A stretch of DNA of 11,018 nucleotides, taken from positions 1-11,018 of the forward strand of contig JAAUPC010000089.1 of the NCBI GenBank assembly GCA_012036325.1, read 5' to 3'. Positions 5,564 through 11,018 of this stretch are shown one piece after another (positions within the stretch are counted from its first letter, which is position 1; each line of letters begins with the position of its first letter). Source of the DNA: Paracoccaceae bacterium. Its GTDB lineage: Bacteria > Pseudomonadota > Alphaproteobacteria > Rhodobacterales > Rhodobacteraceae. The translations under genes were made by a program, and so were the position numbers. The notes beneath the pieces are model-generated. The model was not told the origin of the DNA, ran no database searches, and was given only the letters and a program-made list of their open reading frames with translations.

Positions 5564-6787
5564 ATGCATCCGGCACTGCAAGCCTTGTTCGTGATCGTCA
5601 TTGGCGTCGGCGGCTGCGTTTTTTACTTCTACGCCTCCAACATTTTCCTCGACAAGGTGCTGTATCCGGCGCGGGGCCCGAATGCGGGGCGGAATACCAA
5701 CCGGGCCAACATGATCCGGCCCTGGCTGTTCCTGTTCCCGGCGCTGGCGCTTTTGTGCCTTTACCTGGCCTATCCGGTCTTCGCGACGGCCTGGCTGTCA
5801 GTCTTCAACCGGGATGGCGCTTTCGTGGGCCTTGGCAACTATTCCGCCATGTTCGCCGAGCCGAAGTTTGTCGAAAGCCTGCAGAACAACATCCTGTGGC
5901 TGATCGTCGTGCCCGCCGCTGCCACCGCCTTTGGCCTTCTGGCGGCGCAGCTGACCGACCGGATCAAATGGGGCAACTTTGCCAAGTCGCTGATTTTCAT
6001 GCCGATGGCGATTTCCTTCGTCGGGGCCTCGGTCATCTTCAAGCTGATCTATGACAGCCGCGATGCGAACCTGTCCCAGATCGGCCTGATCAACGCGGTC
6101 TGGCTGAAGTTTGACGGCGGCGTGGGGTCATTCCTGATGCTGCGGCTGGTGCCCTTCGTGCTGATCGGCTGTCTGTTCCTGGCGATCCTCTGGGCGGGCT
6201 GGTCGGTGCTGCGGCCTTTGGTGCAAGGGCAGGGGGGCAGCATCCTTGTCACGCTGGCCCGGCTGCTTGGCGCGGCAGTGGCGCTGTTCCTGGGGTATGA
6301 GCTGGCGATCTGGCTTTACGGCATTGCGACGAATGAGCTGCCCTATGGCACCCCGCAGGTCTGGCTGCAAAAGCCCTATTGGAACAACTTCTTCCTGATG
6401 GCAGTGCTGGTCTGGATCCAGACCGGCTTTGCCATGGTCATCCTGTCCGCCGCCCTGCGCGGGGTGCCAGAAGACACGATCGAGGCCGCGACCATCGACG
6501 GCGCCAACCCGTTCCAGATCTTCTTCAAGATTAAGGTGCCGCAGATCATGGGGACCATCGTGGTGGTCTGGACCACGATCACGATCACCGTCCTGAAGGT
6601 CTTTGACATCGTGCTGGCCATGACCAACGGCCAGTGGGAAACGCAAGTCTTGGCCAACTACATGTATGACAAGCTGTTTCGTTCGCTGGACTGGGGCATG
6701 GGCTCGGCCTCGGCGATGATCATCATGCTGCTCGTGACCCCGATCCTGATCTGGAACGTGATCAACGCGCGCAAGGAAATGCGGTAA
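5564..6787 (+). CDS. aglF: Alpha-glucoside ABC transporter, permease AglF
   Basis: Inner-membrane permease of the CUT1 importer, 407 residues, MalF-like. ATG 5564 is chosen over the in-frame ATG at 5552 because GGAGG (5554-5558) lies five bases before it. Hydrophobic segments lie at about residues 5-24, 54-78, 108-130, 142-162, 190-212, 227-253, 275-297, 327-348 and near the C-terminus. The cytoplasmic EAA loop that docks on the ATPase is EAATIDGANPFQIFFKIKVP (from residue 307), nearly identical in style to other AglF proteins. It is longer than the ~340 residues I expect for AglF: residues ~187-260 look like an insert holding two extra membrane segments between FDGGVGSF and YGTPQVWLQKPYWNN. 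It would pair with AglG to form the channel. aglG starts 10 bases after its TAA. Confidence 0.92.
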   Translation: MHPALQALFVIVIGVGGCVFYFYASNIFLDKVLYPARGPNAGRNTNRANMIRPWLFLFPALALLCLYLAYPVFATAWLSVFNRDGAFVGLGNYSAMFAEPKFVESLQNNILWLIVVPAAATAFGLLAAQLTDRIKWGNFAKSLIFMPMAISFVGASVIFKLIYDSRDANLSQIGLINAVWLKFDGGVGSFLMLRLVPFVLIGCLFLAILWAGWSVLRPLVQGQGGSILVTLARLLGAAVALFLGYELAIWLYGIATNELPYGTPQVWLQKPYWNNFFLMAVLVWIQTGFAMVILSAALRGVPEDTIEAATIDGANPFQIFFKIKVPQIMGTIVVVWTTITITVLKVFDIVLAMTNGQWETQVLANYMYDKLFRSLDWGMGSASAMIIMLLVTPILIWNVINARKEMR

Positions 6788-6797
6788 GGGGGCGGCG

Positions 6798-7934
6798 ATG
6801 GACGGGATTGCAGGCAAGAAATCGGGCCTCGTCTGGGCGGTGCATCTGTCGACAATTGCGCTGGTGCTTCTGTGGGTCGTGCCGACATTCGGGCTTCTGG
6901 TGTCTTCGTTCCGCACCGGGGATCAGATTGTCGGGTCCGGATGGTGGCAGTCGCTGAGCACGCAGGTGCAGCAACTGGCCGCCGTGCGGATTGAGGGCGA
7001 TGAGGTGGAGCGGGATGGTGTCTTCGTCATCGAGGGGCAACTTTACGCCGCCGGCACCGATGTCAGCGCCTGGGGCACATCCTCGCGTGAGCCGGAGGCT
7101 TATGAGCCGGGCGCGGTGGCCGATCTTGGCGATGGCGTGACGCTGACGGTTGGGGCGGATGGCGGGTTTGTGCTGAGTTCCCCCTCGACGATGGCAGATT
7201 TGCGGATGCCGCGGGTCTTTGCGACCGCCTCCACCCCGCCGGAGTTCACGACGGGGAACTACAGCAATGTCATCGCCTCACCCCTTGCCGGGCAAAGCAT
7301 TGGGCAGGCGTTCCTGAACACGATGACCGTGGCGATCCCGGCGACGATCATCCCGATCCTGGTGGCGGCCTTCGCAGCCTATGCTTTGGCCTGGATGGAT
7401 TTCCCCGGGCGGGCGCTGCTGGTGGCTTTTGTGGTGGGGCTGCTGGTGGTGCCGTTGCAGCTGGCGCTGATCCCCTTGTTGCAGTTTCACAACTGGATCG
7501 GCATCGGGAAGGGGTATCTGGGCATCTGGATGGCCCATACCGGGTTTGGCCTGCCGCTCGCCATCTACCTTCTGCGCAATTACATGGTCGGCCTGCCGCG
7601 CGACATCATCGAGAACGCGAAGGTGGACGGGGCGACGGATTTCCAGATTTTCACCAAGATCATCCTGCCCTTGTCCTTCCCAGCGCTGGCCAGCTTCGCG
7701 ATCTTCCAGTTCCTCTGGACCTGGAATGACCTTCTGGTGGCGCTCGTGTTCCTGGGCACCGGCAATGACCAGCAGGTGCTCACCGGCAACATCGTCAACC
7801 TGATGGGGTCACGCGGGGGGGATTGGGAGATCCTCAGCGCCTCGGCCTTCGTGTCGATCGCAGTGCCTTTGGCGGTGTTCTTTTCCATGCAGCGGTTCCT
7901 GGTGCGTGGTCTGCTGGCGGGGTCGGTGAAGTGA
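6798..7934 (+). CDS. aglG: Alpha-glucoside ABC transporter, permease AglG
   Basis: Second inner-membrane permease of the importer, 378 residues, MalG-like. The first membrane helix (about residues 11-36) is followed by a long polar loop (about 40-160, beginning TGDQIVGSGWW) that should lie in the periplasm. This loop is a hallmark of AglG compared with ordinary CUT1 permeases of ~280 residues. Five more hydrophobic segments follow. The EAA-type loop is ENAKVDGATDFQIFTKIILP (from Glu272, with the conserved Gly278), the contact point for AglK. The start has AAGGGGG upstream, overlapping the aglF stop. The TGA stop overlaps a possible GTG start of aglA (GTGA at 7931-7934), so the two are probably translationally coupled. 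Confidence 0.93.
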   Translation: MDGIAGKKSGLVWAVHLSTIALVLLWVVPTFGLLVSSFRTGDQIVGSGWWQSLSTQVQQLAAVRIEGDEVERDGVFVIEGQLYAAGTDVSAWGTSSREPEAYEPGAVADLGDGVTLTVGADGGFVLSSPSTMADLRMPRVFATASTPPEFTTGNYSNVIASPLAGQSIGQAFLNTMTVAIPATIIPILVAAFAAYALAWMDFPGRALLVAFVVGLLVVPLQLALIPLLQFHNWIGIGKGYLGIWMAHTGFGLPLAIYLLRNYMVGLPRDIIENAKVDGATDFQIFTKIILPLSFPALASFAIFQFLWTWNDLLVALVFLGTGNDQQVLTGNIVNLMGSRGGDWEILSASAFVSIAVPLAVFFSMQRFLVRGLLAGSVK

Positions 7935-7939
7935 GCCTG

Positions 7940-9573
7940 ATGGAGCGTGACGGGCGCAGCGTTCTGGCGGCGGACCCCGACTGGTGGCGGGGCGCGGTGA
8001 TCTATCAGATCTACCCGCGCAGCTTTCAGGACAGTGACGGCGACGGGGTGGGCGATCTGGCGGGCATCACCGGGCGGCTGGACCATATTGCCAGCCTTGG
8101 GGCCGATGCGATCTGGATCAGCCCGTTCTTCAAAAGCCCGATGAAGGACTTCGGCTATGACGTCAGCGACTATTGCGACGTTGACCCGATGTTTGGCACC
8201 CTGGCCGATTTCGACGCGCTGGTCGCCCGAGCGCATCACCTGGGCCTGCGGGTGATGATTGATCTGGTGCTGAGCCATACCGCCGATACACACCCGTGGT
8301 TCACCGAAAGCCGCAAGGACAAGACCAACCACAAGGCTGACTGGTATGTCTGGGCTGACCCGAAACCCGACGGCACCCCGCCGAACAACTGGCTGTCGGT
8401 TTTTGGTGGCAGCGCATGGGCCTGGGATGGGCGGAGGGAGCAGTATTACCTGCACAACTTCCTGACCTCGCAGCCTGACCTGAACCTGCACCACGACCCG
8501 GTGCAAGAGGCGCTTTTGGACGTCGCCCGCTTCTGGCTGAAGCGAGGGGTGGATGGCTTCCGCCTGGACACGATCAACTTCTACTTTGCCGACAAGCACT
8601 TGCGCGACAACCCGTCCCTGCCGAAGGAGTTGCGCAACGACAGCATTGCGCCATCGGTGAACCCCTATAACCACCAGCTGCACCTGTTTTCCAAAAACCA
8701 GCCGGAGAACATGAATTTTCTGCGAAAATTCAGGGCGGTTCTCAACCCCTACAACGCTGCCGCCGTGGGCGAGGTGGGCGATGCCCAGCGGGGGCTGGAG
8801 ATCATGGCGGAATATACCAGTGGTGGCGACAAGGTGCAGATGTGCTACCCGTTCGAGATGCTGCAGCCGACCCGGCTGACGGCCCCTGCGCTGGTGGAAA
8901 CCTTCGCCCGGATGGCGGCGGCCGCTCCGGATGCCTGGCCCTGCTGGTCCTATTCGAACCACGACACCGTGCGCCACATCACCCGCTGGACCCTGTCGGA
9001 GGCGGCGGCCAAGACCTATGCCACGCTGCTGGTCTGCTTGCGCGGGTCGATCTGCCTGTATCAGGGCGAGGAGCTTGGCCTGCCCGAAGCCGACCTCAGC
9101 CTTGAGGAGCTGCAGGACCCCTATGGCATTCAGTTCTGGCCGGAATTCAAGGGCCGCGACGGGGCCCGCACCCCGATGGTTTGGATCACGGACAACAACA
9201 ATGGCGGGTTTTCTGCAGGTAAACCCTGGCTGCCGGTGAAGCCGCCACATTTGCCGCTTTCTGTTGCCACACAAGACCGCGACAAAACCTCGGTCTTGGC
9301 GCATTACCGCCGCGCGCTTGCCTTTCGCCGCGCGCATCCTGCTTTGCGTACCGGGGCGATGGACCACATCGCCGCGTGGGTGGGGTAACGAGTTTTCAAC
9401 GCAGGGGAGAGGAGACTCTCCTCTGCGTGTTTAACCTTGGTGACAGCACGGCCAGTTATGGCCTGCCCGAGGGAACCTGGACAACAATCGGAACAGACCT
9501 GGGCAGCCAGACCGCCATCGGGGGCAGCGTGATGCTGGACCCCTGGGGCGTGTATCTGGCCAAGCAGGCATGA
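7940..9573 (+). CDS. aglA: Cytoplasmic GH13 alpha-glucosidase, split by a -1 frameshift near 9385
   Basis: Alpha-glucosidase that cleaves the imported sugar. WWRGAVIYQIYPRSFQDSDGDG opens the GH13 barrel; DLVLSHTADTHPW (region I) follows. Catalytic residues are visible: nucleophile Asp210 in GFRLD, acid/base Glu278 in VGEVGD, and Asp342 in SNHD. Thr211 after the nucleophile matches alpha-1,4-acting (maltase-type) members, where alpha-1,6 enzymes usually have Val. No signal peptide. The first frame ends at TAA 9386-9388 after 482 residues. The missing C-terminal beta-domain (VTSFQRRGEETLLCVFNLG..., ending Tyr-Leu-Ala-Lys-Gln-Ala) continues in the -1 frame to TGA 9571-9573. Joining them gives 544 residues, the family's usual size. 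One missing G in the GGGG run (9382-9385) or a -1 ribosomal slip would do this. ATG 7940 is used; GTG 7931, overlapping the aglG stop, is an alternative. Confidence 0.88.
9382..9428 (+). other. Slip-prone GGGG-TAA followed by a 13-bp stem-loop in aglA
   Basis: The in-frame GGG codon (9383-9385) directly precedes TAA, and a one-base backward shift re-pairs perfectly on GGG (9382-9384). Ten bases after the TAA begins a stem: ACGCAGGGGAGAG (9399-9411) pairs with CTCTCCTCTGCGT (9416-9428), all 13 pairs matched with one G-U, closed by the GNRA-type loop GAGA. Slip site, stop and structure together resemble a recoding signal, but the 13-base spacer is longer than usual, and a stable stem is also a known cause of sequencing error. 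Confidence 0.5.
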
Positions 9574-9585
9574 GGGGGGAATACC

Positions 9586-10671
9586 ATGGCTGATCTTGTC
9601 TTGAAGAACGTCGAAAAGGCCTATGGCGAAGTCAAGGTGTTGAAAAACATCAATCTTGACATCAAGACGGGTGAGCTGATCGTGTTCGTCGGCCCCTCAG
9701 GCTGCGGCAAATCCACGCTTCTGCGGATGATCGCGGGGCTGGAGCGGATCACCGGCGGTGACTTCACCATCGACGGTCAGCGGATGAACGACGTACCGCC
9801 CGCACAGCGTGGCATCGCGATGGTGTTCCAGTCCTACGCGCTTTATCCGCATATGACCGTGCGCGACAACATGGCCTTTGCTCTGAAGATCGCCAAGAAA
9901 ACCCCGGCCGAGATCAATGCCGCCGTCGACAAGGCCGCGCGGATCCTGCAGCTGACGCCCTATCTGGACCGCTTGCCCAAGGCCCTGTCCGGCGGCCAGC
10001 GCCAGCGCGTGGCGATCGGGCGGTCGATCGTGCGCGACCCGAAGGTTTACCTTTTCGACGAACCGCTTTCGAACCTGGACGCCGCCCTGCGCGTGGCGAC
10101 GCGGATCGAGATTGCGCAGCTGAAAGAGGCGATGCCGAATTCCACCATGGTCTATGTGACCCATGACCAGGTCGAGGCGATGACCCTGGCCAGCCGCATC
10201 GTGGTGCTGGCGGGCGGCGGGATCAGCCAGGTGGGTTCGCCCCTTGAATTGTATGAGCGGCCCGAGAATGAATTCGTCGCCCAGTTCATCGGCAGCCCGT
10301 CGATGAACCTCTTGCCGGGTGAGGTGATCGAGACGGGTGCTACTACGGTTGTCCGGCTGGAAAACGGCGGTCTGGCGCGCAGCCAAGTGCCGACGCAAAG
10401 CGCCGACAAGGGGTTGAAGGTCAAGATTGGCGTGCGACCCGAAGACTTCGTTGAAACCGAGGGCGACGCGGTCCACTCCGGTCTGGTGGAGATTACCGAG
10501 GCTTTGGGGGAAGTGACCCTCCTCTATTTCCAGAAGACCGGCGATGGCGCACAGGTCGTGGCGAAATTGCCGGGCATCCGCCCTGAACTGCGGCGGGCCA
10601 CGGTGAAGCTGACCGCTGATCCAAAGAAGGTGCACCTTTTCGCGGGCGGCAAGTCGCTGCTTTACCGCTGA
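9586..10671 (+). CDS. aglK: Alpha-glucoside ABC transporter, ATP-binding protein
   Basis: ATPase of the importer, 361 residues, MalK/UgpC type. Walker A GPSGCGKST (36-44), Q-loop Gln82 in VFQSYALYPHMTV, signature LSGGQ (134-138), Walker B VYLFDE (154-159), D-loop SNLD (162-165) and switch His193 in VYVTHDQVEAMTLA are all intact. ATP hydrolysis should be competent. The AglK-style LDAALRVATRIEIAQLKEA follows Walker B. Residues ~240-361 form the TOBE/OB regulatory domain (KIGVRPEDF, LGEVTLLYF), which in MalK relatives receives regulatory inputs. The ATG follows the aglA stop by 12 bases with a purine-rich GAGGGGGGA site between. It is the last gene of aglEFGAK. Its 3' end overlaps a possible convergent small gene by ten bases. 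Confidence 0.95.
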   Translation: MADLVLKNVEKAYGEVKVLKNINLDIKTGELIVFVGPSGCGKSTLLRMIAGLERITGGDFTIDGQRMNDVPPAQRGIAMVFQSYALYPHMTVRDNMAFALKIAKKTPAEINAAVDKAARILQLTPYLDRLPKALSGGQRQRVAIGRSIVRDPKVYLFDEPLSNLDAALRVATRIEIAQLKEAMPNSTMVYVTHDQVEAMTLASRIVVLAGGGISQVGSPLELYERPENEFVAQFIGSPSMNLLPGEVIETGATTVVRLENGGLARSQVPTQSADKGLKVKIGVRPEDFVETEGDAVHSGLVEITEALGEVTLLYFQKTGDGAQVVAKLPGIRPELRRATVKLTADPKKVHLFAGGKSLLYR

Positions 10672-10795
10672 AAGACGGCGAGCAGCCCCAACCAGACAAG
10701 GCAAAGGCAAAGGGCCGCAAGGCTTGGCACCCAACGGGTCAGCCTTGGGCTTGGGCGGGGGTCTGTTTCAGGGACACGCGTTTCATGACCGCCAT
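10662..10795 (-). CDS. Possible small single-pass membrane protein (start uncertain, likely frameshift)
   Basis: A minus-strand frame ends at TAA 10664-10662 with LTRWVPSLAALCLCLVWLG and a short LLAVFQR end: a positively charged flank and one convincing ~20-residue membrane segment. That frame has no normal start codon upstream. A neighbouring frame has ATGs at 10795 and 10786 (MAVMKRVSLKQTP...) and stops at 10741-10739. Restoring one base in the CCCCC run (plus-strand GGGGG at about 10757-10761) joins them into a 44-residue protein. The arrangement is plausible but no family is recognised and no strong ribosome site is seen. The whole frame could be chance. Confidence 0.35.
10718..10747. terminator. 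Imperfect hairpin 3' of aglK, weak terminator candidate
   Basis: CAAGGCT (10718-10724) pairs with AGCCTTG (10741-10747); inside it ACCC (10729-10732) pairs with GGGT (10736-10739) around an AAC loop, with an uneven internal loop between. It begins 47 bases after the aglK stop. No T-run follows, so factor-independent termination is doubtful. It also lies within the possible small membrane protein gene on the minus strand. Confidence 0.3.
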
Positions 10796-10833
10796 TAAGG
10801 GCATGGAAAGGTTAGCCGTGCGTTAAAGGCGCC

Positions 10834-11018
10834 ATGGTTGCCGATGATCCCTTCCTGCCCCTGCAACAAAGCCCGGTCTATGCCGCTGCGGTGGACCTTT
10901 GCGGCGCGCGGGTGCGCGAGATTGACCTTGGCATCGGTCGCGCCCGGGCGGTGGAACGCGGGCGGCTGCGGCTGGTCTCTCGTGGGCCGGTGTGGGAGGC
11001 GGGGGTCACTGCGGATGA
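10834..11018 (+). CDS. N-terminus of an unrecognised protein, possibly a GNAT-type acyltransferase
   Basis: From ATG 10834 the frame is open to the window end (61 codons plus two bases). It starts MVADDPFLPLQQSPVYAAAV, then ARVREIDLGIGRARAVERG and LRLVSRGPVWEAG. AAAGG lies five or so bases before the ATG. The amino acid mix and codon use match the agl genes, so it is probably real and native. A 'Leu-Gln-Gln-Ser...Tyr' opening and a later 'Ser-Arg-Gly-Pro-Val-Trp' strand resemble FemAB/GNAT-type acyltransferases of Rhodobacteraceae, but this is a weak memory-based match and the fold cannot be confirmed from 61 residues. No functional link to the agl operon is evident. Confidence 0.55.
   Translation, partial: MVADDPFLPLQQSPVYAAAVDLCGARVREIDLGIGRARAVERGRLRLVSRGPVWEAGVTAD

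Noticed and set aside
7580..9367. 595-codon minus-strand open frame across aglG and aglA
   Set aside because: The opposite strand carries clear GH13 catalytic motifs and permease helices. The antisense product has no recognisable domain.
9399..9428. The 13-bp stem in aglA as an inserted REP-like element or terminator
   Set aside because: The stem encodes QRRGEETLLCV in the -1 frame, which fits the GH13 C-terminal domain, so it is native coding sequence. No T-run follows.
1..11018. CRISPR arrays, tRNA or rRNA genes, insertion sequences, integrases
   Set aside because: No regularly spaced repeats, tRNA cloverleaf, rRNA-like tract, transposase motif or terminal inverted repeats were seen on either strand.

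Overview
The window looks like a piece of an alphaproteobacterial genome, most likely Rhodobacteraceae. The DNA is GC-rich, and the gene content and protein style match the aglR/aglEFGAK alpha-glucoside locus known from rhizobia and rhodobacters. The first ~885 bases look foreign to the rest.

Layout. (1) 1-~885, minus strand: two partial, unrecognised genes in DNA of different character. One encodes a coiled-coil plus acidic, Pro-rich tail; the other is the N-terminus of a secreted protein. CTCGAG occurs seven times in the first 720 bases, and I found none by eye in the other ~10 kb. (2) ~885-3813, minus strand: a tight operon aglR (LacI-type regulator) -> bgl (GH1 beta-glucosidase) -> glk (ROK-unrelated, Glk-type glucokinase). 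glk stops resembling its family at about residue 184 and runs in frame into the foreign DNA. (3) 3814-4095: divergent control region with a good promoter for aglR and four short CG-centred palindromes that are candidate AglR operators. (4) 4096-10671, plus strand: aglE (binding protein), aglF and aglG (permeases), aglA (GH13 alpha-glucosidase, read in two frames), aglK (ABC ATPase). (5) 10672-11018: a possible convergent small membrane protein (minus) and the start of an unrecognised plus-strand gene.

How it works together: AglE captures an alpha-glucoside (maltose, sucrose, trehalose or similar) in the periplasm, AglF/AglG/AglK import it, AglA splits it inside the cell, Bgl adds beta-glucoside hydrolysis, and Glk phosphorylates the released glucose. 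AglR, in the middle, probably represses both arms.

The points most worth a second look are: the abrupt junction inside glk (assembly chimera or real recombination); the aglA frameshift at GGGG-TAA followed by a 13-bp GNRA-capped stem-loop; a second apparent one-base loss in a G-run near 10757; the operator set; and an extra hydrophobic insert in AglF. No wholly new system is evident; the core is a known transport operon.
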